Part shown: in pieces, positions 46,031 through 55,197 of the stretch | Position numbering within the stretch: the first letter of the stretch is position 1 | How the letters are laid out: every line of letters begins with the position of its first letter | NCBI GenBank assembly: GCA_002737115.1 | Contig: NSHR01000008.1 | Location: 1-64,000, forward strand | DNA length: 64,000 nucleotides | Reading direction: 5' to 3' | From: Gemmatimonadota bacterium | Lineage (GTDB): Bacteria > Gemmatimonadota > Gemmatimonadetes > Gemmatimonadales > Gemmatimonadaceae | Notes under the pieces: generated by a model | Seen by the model: the letters and a program-made list of their open reading frames with translations, nothing else | The model's database searches: none | What the model was told of the DNA's origin: nothing | Position numbers and translations under genes: made by a program

Positions 46031-47071
46031 CTACCGCGCCGCCCGGGTGAGGCGATCGCGGAGGCCGGCCCACTGGTCGTCGGCCGGAGGGCGTTCGATC
46101 ACGATGAGCGCCGCGCCGCCGGCGTCGGCGGCATGCAGTGCGGCGTACAGCGCGCGCGCGTAGGACGCTGGATCATCGGGCATGCGCACGATGGTTCCGT
46201 CCGGTACGGAAAGCGTGGTGGTTCGGAGGAGGGCCGTGACCGTGCCCGCGTGGTCGCCCCGTTCGGCCAGTGCGGCATCGATCTCCGGCTGCTGCGTGGC
46301 GTCGAAGAGCCAGACGTCGGCGCGAGGGGCGTAATGTCGATCGGTCATGCCGGGTGATCGCTGGGCCACCGCGCTCGCGTGGGGGGCGTCGTGAGACACG
46401 GTGGCGGTGGCCGTTCGCACGACCACGCCGGATCCACGCAGCGCGAGTTCAAGATCAGCGGCGGTAATCATGCCCGGCCGCAGGATCACCGCATCGGGGC
46501 CGCCGAGATCCACGACGGTGCTTTCAATGCCGACCGAACTGGGCCCGCCGTCGAGGATGAGCCCGACGCGGTCGCCGAGTGATGCCTGCACATGTTGGGC
46601 GGTGGTGGGACTGACCTGCGTGAAGCGGTTGGCACTGGGCGCCGCGATGGGCACGCCGGCGGCCCGGAGCAGGGCCAAGGCCACCGGATGGGCGGGTATG
46701 CGAACGGCGACGGCATCGAGCCCAGCGGTGGCCGCGTCGGGCACGTGCGCGGCCTTGGGGAGCACGAGGGTGAGCGGGCCCGGCCAGAAGGCGGTGGCGA
46801 GTCGGTCGGCGGCGGTCGGCCAGTGCCGGGTGAGCGCGCGGGCGGCGGCCACGTCGGGCACGTGCGCGATCACGGGATTCCAGGCGGGACGCCCCTTCGC
46901 CGCATAGATGGCGGCTACGGCGTCGGGGTCGAGCGCATTGGCCCCCAAACCGTACACGGTTTCCGTGGGAAACGCGACGAGGCCGCCGCGGCGCAGCAGG
47001 GCGGCGGCGTGCTCGACGACCACGGGATCGGGGTTGCTCGGGTCGAGCCTGAGAAGTGGAGCGTCGGCCAT
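46031..47071 (-). CDS. L-threonylcarbamoyladenylate synthase (Sua5/YrdC, long form)
   Basis: 346 aa; 'LLRRGGLVAFPTETVYGLGANALD', 'KGRPAWNPVIAHV', 'PSANRFTQVSPTTAQHV', 'ESTVVDLGGPDAVILRPG', plus C-terminal Sua5 domain 'SPGMTDRHYAPRADVWLFD'. Confidence 0.94.
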   Translation of the reverse strand: MADAPLLRLDPSNPDPVVVEHAAALLRRGGLVAFPTETVYGLGANALDPDAVAAIYAAKGRPAWNPVIAHVPDVAAARALTRHWPTAADRLATAFWPGPLTLVLPKAAHVPDAATAGLDAVAVRIPAHPVALALLRAAGVPIAAPSANRFTQVSPTTAQHVQASLGDRVGLILDGGPSSVGIESTVVDLGGPDAVILRPGMITAADLELALRGSGVVVRTATATVSHDAPHASAVAQRSPGMTDRHYAPRADVWLFDATQQPEIDAALAERGDHAGTVTALLRTTTLSVPDGTIVRMPDDPASYARALYAALHAADAGGAALIVIERPPADDQWAGLRDRLTRAAR

Positions 47072-47125
47072 GCCGGAATCTATCGAGGGGCCCGGCGCGG
47101 CTTGGGCGGTCGCGCTGGGCCAGCG

Positions 47126-47938
47126 CTACTGCCGCGACTCGATCACGCCCTTGGCAATCCGGTCCACCAGCGCGGGCGACATCAGTTTCAGCATGCGACC
47201 GATCTTGCCACGCCAGGTCATGACGAGATCCCGATTGCGGTTGGCGACGGCGGCGAGAATGAGGCGACCGCACTGATCGGTCTCCATGGTTTCACCCTTC
47301 CGGCGCGTGTAGCCACGGTCGCCGAACGGCGTGCCATCGGGGGAGAGCGCCCGCTGATTGATCTCCGAGAACACGAACCCGGGATAGATCATGGTGACGG
47401 TCACGCCGGTGCCATCGAGCTCGATGCGGAGCGAATCGAAAAATCCCGCCATGGCGTGCTTGGTGGCGGCGTAGGCGGTGCGCTTGGGCACGCCGGTGAG
47501 CCCGGTGAGACTCGAAATGGCGACGAGGCGGCCCTTCGACCGCTTGAGATGCGGCAACGCATGCGCGGTGCACCACACGCTGCCGAGATAGTTCACCCGC
47601 ATCAGCGTGTCGAAGATCGTGAGATCGGTGACGTCCTCGAACCGCCCGCTCGAACCCATGCCGGCGTTGTTCACCAGCACGTCGAGCTGACCATAGTGGG
47701 CCACGGTGCGGTCCACGATGTCGGCGCACGATGCCTCAACAGCGACATCGCCGACCACGACCAGCGCCTCGGCGCCCAACGCCCGGCACTCGCTGGCCAC
47801 GGATTCCAGTCGCGTGCCATCGCGCGCGGCGAGCGCCACCCGCGCGCCGTCGGCGGCGAACTGTCGTGCCAACTCGGCCCCGATCCCGCTCGAGGCGCCG
47901 GTGATCAGCACCACCTGCCCCGCAAAGCGAGTGTTCAT
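47126..47938 (-). CDS. SDR family oxidoreductase
   Basis: Start MNTRFAGQVVLITGASSGIGAELARQ; NAGMG, catalytic S..Y...K 'AISSLTGLTGVPKRTAYAATKHAM'. Confidence 0.92.
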   Translation of the reverse strand: MNTRFAGQVVLITGASSGIGAELARQFAADGARVALAARDGTRLESVASECRALGAEALVVVGDVAVEASCADIVDRTVAHYGQLDVLVNNAGMGSSGRFEDVTDLTIFDTLMRVNYLGSVWCTAHALPHLKRSKGRLVAISSLTGLTGVPKRTAYAATKHAMAGFFDSLRIELDGTGVTVTMIYPGFVFSEINQRALSPDGTPFGDRGYTRRKGETMETDQCGRLILAAVANRNRDLVMTWRGKIGRMLKLMSPALVDRIAKGVIESRQ

Positions 47939-47948
47939 GGAGGCGTGT

Positions 47949-48221
47949 TCACGCATGGCCGGCCGCGTCGTCGGGGCCGAGCAGCTCGTCGATGAACGCG
48001 TCGCCTTCGAAGGGGGCATCGAGGATGCGCAGCGCGTGCGTGGCATCGCCCACCCGCACGGCGAGGCGAACGGGATAGAGGAGGTGCATGGAGGGCAGCA
48101 TGCCGCCGGCATCGTCGCGCAGTACCACGGCCGGAATGTGATGCGCTTCCAGCACGCTCCGCGCGACGAGTGCTTCCATCTCGTTGACGTACTCCCGAAT
48201 GACCATCATGGCGGCTCCCAT
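47949..48221 (-). CDS. DUF2007-like small putative signal-transducing protein
   Basis: MGAAMMVIREYVNEMEALVARSVLEAHHIPAVVLRDDAGGM...LLYPVRLAVRVGDATHALRIL. Confidence 0.7.
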   Translation of the reverse strand: MGAAMMVIREYVNEMEALVARSVLEAHHIPAVVLRDDAGGMLPSMHLLYPVRLAVRVGDATHALRILDAPFEGDAFIDELLGPDDAAGHA

Positions 48222-48287
48222 AGGGCGAACATATCGTGCACAGCGCGCCACCGTGAGGGTGACGGGTATACCGACTAGATTTCTGAC

Positions 48288-48875
48288 ATGGCGGCGACCT
48301 TCGGCATTTTCGTACTGGCAGAGCTTCCTGGCGAAGCAGGTGCCCTGGTGCGAGAAATTCAACAGCGTTTCGATCCGAAGCTGGCCCGGCTCACGCCTCC
48401 ACACGTGACGCTGGTCGGCTCGTCAGGCGTGGGCGCCATGCCCACCGATACCCCGGTGGCGCGCATTCGGGAGGCACTCGAGCCGATCGCGGCCAGCACG
48501 GCCCCGATGGAACTCGCGCTGGGGCTGCCGCACCGATTCATGCAGACGGACATTGTGTCGTTACCGCTGGACCATAACGGGCCGCTCCGGGCATTGCACG
48601 AGCGGCTCGCACGGAGCGGCCTGCCGTTCAAGCAGGCACGGTTCCGGTTCACGCCGCATTGCACACTGAGCTTCTACCCCATGCTCACGCCGGCGCGCGA
48701 ACGCGAGCTGCTGGCGATGCGCGTGAATGCGCCGGCGATCATCGAGCGGCTCCAGGTTTATCTCACCCGTGACCCGCAGCCGTCCAAGTTGTTGTTCGAG
48801 ATCGCGCTGACCGGCCAGCGTACGGTCAGCGCGTCTCCGGGCGCAACTTCTGGTACGTCGACATCGCGTGCTTGA
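48288..48875 (+). CDS. 2'-5' RNA ligase family (LigT-like 2H phosphoesterase)
   Basis: Two HxT motifs: 'PPHVTLVGSSG' and 'FTPHCTLSFYP'. Confidence 0.85.
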   Translation: MAATFGIFVLAELPGEAGALVREIQQRFDPKLARLTPPHVTLVGSSGVGAMPTDTPVARIREALEPIAASTAPMELALGLPHRFMQTDIVSLPLDHNGPLRALHERLARSGLPFKQARFRFTPHCTLSFYPMLTPARERELLAMRVNAPAIIERLQVYLTRDPQPSKLLFEIALTGQRTVSASPGATSGTSTSRA

Positions 48876-49374
48876 GGCCCAGTAGCGCGGAGGCTTCGAG
48901 TTCGTACTCGAGCTGCAGGTCGCCGAGCTTCTCGACATCGTGCTGGGTGAGCTGACGCGAGGCCTTCTCGGCAATGCTGTGGCGGCGGAGGTACTCACGA
49001 GCCGCCAGCCACATCGCGTTAGCCGCCTGCCGGACGCCCGCGTCGTCGCTGATCGTGGCCTTGGCGCAGGTCTTCTCGAAGTCGCGCACGCATTCGGCGA
49101 GCGCGAGATCGATGTTATCCACCATGGCCTGGGCTGCTCCGAGCTCGGACTTCGCGACCGAGAGCGCGTTGAGGCGGGCGAGTCGCTCATGCTGACGACA
49201 GGTCTCCGAGGCGGTGCGCGCGAGGGCGTCGCAACAGTAGAGCGGCCCCTGCTGATCAGCGGTCGGATCGTCGAGCATCATCGAGGAAGCAACTGCGCGG
49301 GAGGGAGACATGGTGGGGGCAAGAGTGACGAGCGGGTCGATCTGCCTGATAACCGGTTCGAACAGGCGTACCAT
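48826..49374 (-). CDS. Hypothetical protein (helical, Ala/Glu-rich)
   Basis: From MVRLFEPVIRQIDPLVTLAP; 182 aa, coiled-coil-like composition; 50-nt tail-to-tail overlap with the RNA ligase gene. Confidence 0.6.
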   Translation of the reverse strand: MVRLFEPVIRQIDPLVTLAPTMSPSRAVASSMMLDDPTADQQGPLYCCDALARTASETCRQHERLARLNALSVAKSELGAAQAMVDNIDLALAECVRDFEKTCAKATISDDAGVRQAANAMWLAAREYLRRHSIAEKASRQLTQHDVEKLGDLQLEYELEASALLGLKHAMSTYQKLRPETR

Positions 49375-49511
49375 GTGATCTAGCGAACGCACCCATACGG
49401 GTGGTAGTGGGTGCGCGAAGGACGGCACGTGTATCGACACAAGTCCGACCCGATCGTTCGGCGCAGGCGGTGCGCTGCGGGCATGACAGCCCCTCGCGAT
49501 TCGCGCGCGCG

Positions 49512-50702
49512 TTAGCTGGTGGTGGGGCGCCCGGGAGTGGAGCGCAGGCTGCCGGGCAGCGCGTTGAGCAGCGGCGAGAGATCGCTGGCGCGCTCGAGTG
49601 TGGTCACGAACGTCAGTCCGTCGAGCGAGACGACCAGCATGCCGGAAATCCCGTAGGCGACCACACAGCCGCCGTCGGCGTGAATCACGTTGCCGGAGGC
49701 ATCGACGCAGTGCACCTGGCCCATCACGCCGTTGCCGGTGTCGTCGAGATCCCGCACGCGTCGTAACGAGGCCCAGGTCCCGACGTCGTCCCATGCACAC
49801 GCCGTGGGGAGGACGACCACGTTGCGACTCCGCTCGAGCAACCCGCGGTCGATCGACACCGACGTGACCAGTTCGGCGAAGGCGCTCAGGTCGCCGGCAG
49901 CCAGTTTGGGGAGGCCGTGCTGCAGCTCACCGGTGTGCGCATGGAGCTCGTCGAGCACGACGCGGGCGCGCCACACGAAGATGCCGGTGTTCCAGAGGGC
50001 GCCCTGGTCGATGAGCGTATCGGCGAGCGCCGCCGTGGGTTTCTCCACGAAGTGCTCCACGCGACAGGCGCCGCCTTCCGCTCGCGAGACAAACGGATCG
50101 AACGGCACCCCGGGCTGCAGGTAGCCGAAGCCTGTCTCGCAGCGCGTTGGGGTGGCACCGAGGGCCACCAGCACGGGCTCGGACGACGCGATCGTGGCGG
50201 CGCGACGGAGCGCTTCACGCAAGACGTCGGGAAACCCGACGGCGAGGTCGGCGTGCAGCGCGCAGAAGACGGTGTCGGGACCGGCGCGCTTGGCGACTTC
50301 CTGCGCGCCCCAGGCGAGCGCGGCCGCCGTCCCAAGCGGACGCGGCTCGATGAGCATGTTGGCGCGCGGCACTTCGGGAATCGCGTCGTGCAGCGCCTCG
50401 GCGATGTCGGCGCTGGTCACCACCAGCACGCGTTCGGCCGGCACCAGCGGCGAGAGGCGTGCGATGGTGTCGGCGATCAGCGGGCGCTCGTTCACGAGGG
50501 CAAGGAGCTGCTTGGGGCGCCTGGGCGTACTGAGCGGCCAGAAGCGGGTGCCGATGCCGCCGGCGAAGACGACGGCCCAAAGCGCCGTGCTCGTGTCACG
50601 CAGGGGCTCGAGTTCGAAGTCCTCCATCGTGCCGGCAATCGGCGAGGGCTCGACGAGCACGGGGGACGCGACATGGGGAGCGACAGCGCGGGGCTCAGGC
50701 AT
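49512..50702 (-). CDS. Mannose-1-phosphate guanylyltransferase
   Basis: 'LWAVVFAGGIGTRFWPLSTPRRPKQLLAL', 'NMLIEPRPLGTAAALAWGA', 'VEHFVEKPT', 'LWNTGIFVWRA', 'ACAWDDVGTWASL'. Confidence 0.93.
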   Translation of the reverse strand: MPEPRAVAPHVASPVLVEPSPIAGTMEDFELEPLRDTSTALWAVVFAGGIGTRFWPLSTPRRPKQLLALVNERPLIADTIARLSPLVPAERVLVVTSADIAEALHDAIPEVPRANMLIEPRPLGTAAALAWGAQEVAKRAGPDTVFCALHADLAVGFPDVLREALRRAATIASSEPVLVALGATPTRCETGFGYLQPGVPFDPFVSRAEGGACRVEHFVEKPTAALADTLIDQGALWNTGIFVWRARVVLDELHAHTGELQHGLPKLAAGDLSAFAELVTSVSIDRGLLERSRNVVVLPTACAWDDVGTWASLRRVRDLDDTGNGVMGQVHCVDASGNVIHADGGCVVAYGISGMLVVSLDGLTFVTTLERASDLSPLLNALPGSLRSTPGRPTTS

Positions 50703-50798
50703 CGTGGCAGCGGAATGAAGAACACGAAGGGCAGACCGCAATACAAACGCCCGTGGCAACTGGCGCATCTGCTCGGCTACGGACAACATACTTGGGCG

Positions 50799-51830
50799 AT
50801 GCTCACCCTGCACCTTACGAACGGCGACTCGGCCGCCAGCGCGCTCGCGCGATCCGGCCTTCCCGGGGACATTGTCTCCTGGCGCGACGTGCTACACGAC
50901 GGTCCCGTACCGCCGGACAACGACCTGCGCGTTTTTCACCGCGTCCGCGCCGAATTTCTGGCAGGCCGTGGCTGGTCGAATCTGCTGGCGGCGATCACCG
51001 ACTTCGAGCAACGCGACGCGCGACTGGACGATGTGGGTGCCGGCGATGAAGTGGTGCTGTGGTTTGAGCCCGATCTGTACGATCAGCTGCAATTGATCCA
51101 GATTCTGGCACGCTTCGAACGGCGGGCCCCGAGCGAACGCCCACGGCTCACGATCGTGCCGGCCGATTGCTATCTCGGACTGTTGCTGCCGGAGAAATTC
51201 GCCCCGTTGTATGCGGCGCGTCGTGAGATCACGCCGGAGGATCTGGTGCACGGCCGTGTAACGTGGCGTGCGTTTACGTCGAGCACGCCGGACGAGTTGC
51301 TTGCGGTGACCAACCGGCTCGATCGCGAGGTCACGGCGCGCACGTACACCTCGGATGACCTCGTACGGTTGCCGCATCTGGTGGCCGCGTTGCGTCGACA
51401 GCTCGAGGAATATCCGGATGTCGACGCCGGTTTATCGCGCAGCGAGCGTCAATTGTGTGAAGCGCTGTCGCCGGGGGCGATCACGCTGGGCAAGTTGTTC
51501 GCGGCGCATCAGGTCATGGAGTCATGGGTGTGGCTTGGCGACGTGAGCTTCGCGTGGTATGCCGAGCGACTGAGTGATTGTGCCCATCCGATCGTGGTGC
51601 ATACCAACGGCTCGCGGGTGATTGCGCCGTTGCGCGCGACCGATGGCCGGGCGTTCTGGGAGCGCACCGTGCAACTCACGTCGTTCGGACAGGATGTGGT
51701 TCGCGCGCGCGCCGATGCGGTTCAGGCCAACGGAATCGACCGCTGGATCGGCGGCACGCACTGCATGAAGGCGCAGTACTGGCGTTGGGACGCGCGTACC
51801 CAGCGCACCGAACTCGTTCCCGGCACCTGA
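50799..51830 (+). CDS. DUF1835-like domain protein
   Basis: 'MLTLHLTNGDSAASALARSGLPGDIVSWRDVLHDGPVP...DEVVLWFEPDLYDQLQLIQILARF'; 343 aa, start chosen inside the longer ORF. Confidence 0.75.
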   Translation: MLTLHLTNGDSAASALARSGLPGDIVSWRDVLHDGPVPPDNDLRVFHRVRAEFLAGRGWSNLLAAITDFEQRDARLDDVGAGDEVVLWFEPDLYDQLQLIQILARFERRAPSERPRLTIVPADCYLGLLLPEKFAPLYAARREITPEDLVHGRVTWRAFTSSTPDELLAVTNRLDREVTARTYTSDDLVRLPHLVAALRRQLEEYPDVDAGLSRSERQLCEALSPGAITLGKLFAAHQVMESWVWLGDVSFAWYAERLSDCAHPIVVHTNGSRVIAPLRATDGRAFWERTVQLTSFGQDVVRARADAVQANGIDRWIGGTHCMKAQYWRWDARTQRTELVPGT

Positions 51831-53311
51831 TGGGGGCGCCCCGCGACAGCGACGCCGAGTTGCTGGCGATGCTCGAGGCCGACATGACGCTCGACGCGGC
51901 GCGGCCGATTCTGGAACTGGCGGCCGGCTACTTCGCCGACACGCGTCGGGGCGAAGGGCCGGTGTCGACCTGGCACAGCGCGCACGTGATTGCCGATCGC
52001 CTCGCGGGCCCGATGCCACGTGGCGCGCGCTCTCTCTCGGATGTGGCGCATCGTTTGTCGTCCCTGTTGCTGGAGGATGTGAACCGTTTAGCGCATCCGA
52101 TGTACATCGGGCATCAGGTGTCGGCCCCGCTGCCGGCGGCGGTGTGGACCGAGGCGTTGATCAGTGCCCTCAATCAATCGCAGGCCGTGCGCGAGATGTC
52201 GCCGTCGTTCACGCCGCTGGAGCATCAGGTGATCCGGTGGATGACCGACCTGGTGGGGTGGGATGAGCAGGCCGGCGGCACGATAACGTCGGGTGGCACC
52301 GAAGCGACGTTCGCGGCGCTGTTGGCCGCACGCAGTCGTGCGGTGCCCGATGTCTGGACGAACGGCCTTGGGGCCAACCCGCCGGTGGTGGTCTGCGGCG
52401 AGCATGCGCACTACGCCGTGTCGCGCGCCGCCGGCGAAATGGGGCTTGGGCTTTCGCGCGTGATCACGATCCCGTCGCGCGCCTTGTGTCTGGATACCGA
52501 CGCGCTGCGCGAGCGATTGACGGCTCTGCGCGCCACCGGCACGCGCGTGATGGCCGTGGTGGCGACCGCCGGCTGTACGGCCACCGGCAGCTTCGATGAC
52601 CTGGAGGCGGTGGCCGATCTCTGCGATGCGTTCGCCGACGATCACGGGCCGTTGTGGCTGCATGTCGATGCGGCGCACGGTGGTGCGGCGATGCTGTCGC
52701 CCACGCATCGACATCGCGTACGAGGGCTGGTACGGGCGCGATCGATGGCGTGGGATCCGCACAAGACGCTGCTGTTGCCATTGTCGGCGGGGATGGTGCT
52801 GGTGCGCCATCAGGACGATCTCACGCGCGCCTTCGCGCAGGAGGCGCCGTACTTGTTCGGCTCCGGCTCCGCCGCACAGATGTGGGATATGGGACCACGT
52901 TCGTTTCAGTGTTCCCGTCGCGCCGACGTGCTCAAGTTGTGGGTGGCGATCGAGCGGTACGGCTCCGATAATCTGGCGCGACTCTACGATCGCCTTTGCC
53001 GCATGGCGCAGACGCTGCACGGCTTGCTCAGCGCCCGCAGCGACTTCACGCCGCTGCACGAGCCGATGTCAAATATCCTCTGCTTCGCGTGGACGCCGCC
53101 GGGCGTCGCGGCGGCCGATCTGGACACGTTGACCACGGCGCTGCGCGAGCGATACAACCGCTCGGGCCGCGGCTGGATCACGGCGACCACGCTGGACGGT
53201 CGTCGGGTGCTGCGCATTACGGTGATGAACGCGCGCACCGATGAGACACACCTCGCCAAGCTGGTGGACGGACTCGTGGCTGAAGCCGCGCAGCTCCTGC
53301 ACACGCACTAG
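51830..53311 (+). CDS. Pyridoxal-phosphate-dependent group II decarboxylase-like enzyme (1)
   Basis: 'GTITSGGTEATFAALLAARS', 'WLHVDAAHGGAAML', PLP lysine 'SMAWDPHKTLLLPLSAG'; TGATG overlap with upstream stop. Confidence 0.87.
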   Translation: MGAPRDSDAELLAMLEADMTLDAARPILELAAGYFADTRRGEGPVSTWHSAHVIADRLAGPMPRGARSLSDVAHRLSSLLLEDVNRLAHPMYIGHQVSAPLPAAVWTEALISALNQSQAVREMSPSFTPLEHQVIRWMTDLVGWDEQAGGTITSGGTEATFAALLAARSRAVPDVWTNGLGANPPVVVCGEHAHYAVSRAAGEMGLGLSRVITIPSRALCLDTDALRERLTALRATGTRVMAVVATAGCTATGSFDDLEAVADLCDAFADDHGPLWLHVDAAHGGAAMLSPTHRHRVRGLVRARSMAWDPHKTLLLPLSAGMVLVRHQDDLTRAFAQEAPYLFGSGSAAQMWDMGPRSFQCSRRADVLKLWVAIERYGSDNLARLYDRLCRMAQTLHGLLSARSDFTPLHEPMSNILCFAWTPPGVAAADLDTLTTALRERYNRSGRGWITATTLDGRRVLRITVMNARTDETHLAKLVDGLVAEAAQLLHTH

Positions 53312-53459
53312 CACAGGCCCTCGCGCGGCCCCTCGCGCGGCCCCTGTCGATGCAGTGGCGCGGAACCGTGTGTATATTGCGGACTTCCGCGTCGATCCCT
53401 TGGCGCGCACGATGCTAACCGTGATGGCCCGTCCACGCCCCGCTGCGCGTGGGGAGCCC

Positions 53460-55130
53460 ATGCCGCACATAGATTCGCTCTCTGGAGATGCCGTGACGAT
53501 CCCGCTCCAACCGAAACGTGGTTCCGATCTTCTGCACGACCCGGTTCTGAACAAAGGCACCGCCTTTTCGGATGCCGAGCGTGATGCCTTCGGATTGCGC
53601 GGTCTGTTGCCGCCGCGCGTGATGTCACAGGACGAGCAGCTCGCGCGCATTCTGCCCGGTGTGCGCTCGAAGCCGTCGCCCCTCGAGCAGTATGCGTATC
53701 TGGTCGCGCTGCACGATCGCAATGTGACGCTGTTCTATCGGCTGGTGATGGATCACCTCGAAGAGTTGATGCCGGTGTTGTACACGCCCACGGTTGGGCA
53801 GGCGTGCGAAGAGTTCGGCCGGATTTTTCGTCGCAGCCGCGGCATGTACATCAGCGCCGCCGATAAGGGACACGTGGCGGAGGTGCTGGCCAACTGGCCG
53901 CAAGAGGACGTGCGCATGATCGTCGTGACCGACGGTGAACGCATTCTCGGCCTGGGTGATCTGGGCGCGAACGGCATGGGCATTCCGATCGGGAAGCTCA
54001 CGCTCTACACGGCATGCGCCGGCGTGTCGCCCAATGAGTGCCTGCCGATCACGATCGACGTGGGCACGAACAACACGGCGCTGCGCGAAAGTCATTCCTA
54101 CCTGGGGCTGCGCCAGCCGCGGTTGCGCGGCGCCGAGTACGACGAATTGCTGGATGAATTCGTCGAGGCGGTGCAGGCGCGCTTCCCGCGGGCCTGTCTG
54201 CAGTTTGAAGACTTCGGCAATCACAACGCGTTCTCGCTGCTCGAGCGGTGGCGCGATCGGATCTGCACGTTCAACGACGACATCCAGGGCACAGCATCGG
54301 TCGCGCTGGCGGGGCTCTACTCGGCCGCCCGCATCAGCGGTACGCCGCTGCGTGATATGCGCCTGCTCTTTCTCGGCGCCGGCGAGGCCGGTATCGGCAT
54401 TGGCGACTTGGTGGTCGAAGCGCTCTGCTCGGAAGGGCTGTCGTTAGACGAGGCCCGCCAGCACTGCTGGTTTGTAGACTCGAAGGGATTGGTGGAGCAC
54501 TCGCGCACCGACTTGGCGGAGCACAAGAAGCCGTATGCCCATGCGCATGCGCCGGTGAGCACGCTGCTGGAGGCGGTGGAGTTGCTCAAGCCGCACGCGA
54601 TCATCGGCGTGTCGGGAACCCCCAACACGTTCACCAAGGACGTGCTCAAGGCGATGGCGCGGGAGCATGCGCGGCCGATCGTGCTGGCGCTGTCCAATCC
54701 CACGTCGAAGGCCGAGTGCACGGCGCTGCAAGCGTATGCGGGCACCGACGGACGCGCCATTTTTGCCAGCGGCAGTCCGTTCGCCCCCGTGACGTACCAG
54801 GGTAAGACCCACGTACCGGGGCAGGGCAATAACGCCTACATCTTCCCGGGCGTCGGACTCGGCGTCATCGTGAGTGCGTCGTCACGCGTGACGGAAGCGA
54901 TGTTCGCCACTGCCGCGCGCACCCTGGCCTCGCTGGTAACCGAGGACGATCTGGCGATGGGACGCATTTATCCCAGCCTGTCGCGCATTCGCGAAGTGTC
55001 ACGCGCCATCGCGATCGAAGTGGCGACCTTGGCCTTCGACCGCGGGCTGGCCCGCGTTGAGCGGCCAGCCGACATCGCGGCCGCTGTGACGGACGCCATG
55101 TTCCAGCCGCACTACGTGTCGCTGCTGTAG
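53460..55130 (+). CDS. NAD(P)-dependent malic enzyme
   Basis: 'FYRLVMDHLEELMPVLYTPTVGQACEEFGRIFRRSRGMYIS', 'DVGTNNTALRESHSYLGLRQPR', 'FEDFGNHNAFSLLERWRDRICTFNDDIQGTASVALAGL'. Confidence 0.94.
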   Translation: MPHIDSLSGDAVTIPLQPKRGSDLLHDPVLNKGTAFSDAERDAFGLRGLLPPRVMSQDEQLARILPGVRSKPSPLEQYAYLVALHDRNVTLFYRLVMDHLEELMPVLYTPTVGQACEEFGRIFRRSRGMYISAADKGHVAEVLANWPQEDVRMIVVTDGERILGLGDLGANGMGIPIGKLTLYTACAGVSPNECLPITIDVGTNNTALRESHSYLGLRQPRLRGAEYDELLDEFVEAVQARFPRACLQFEDFGNHNAFSLLERWRDRICTFNDDIQGTASVALAGLYSAARISGTPLRDMRLLFLGAGEAGIGIGDLVVEALCSEGLSLDEARQHCWFVDSKGLVEHSRTDLAEHKKPYAHAHAPVSTLLEAVELLKPHAIIGVSGTPNTFTKDVLKAMAREHARPIVLALSNPTSKAECTALQAYAGTDGRAIFASGSPFAPVTYQGKTHVPGQGNNAYIFPGVGLGVIVSASSRVTEAMFATAARTLASLVTEDDLAMGRIYPSLSRIREVSRAIAIEVATLAFDRGLARVERPADIAAAVTDAMFQPHYVSLL

Positions 55131-55197
55131 GTCAGCATCGCAGGGAGAGGCAACGGAGTCCGCCATTCATCTCGATCTCGAATTCACTGCGCATGCA

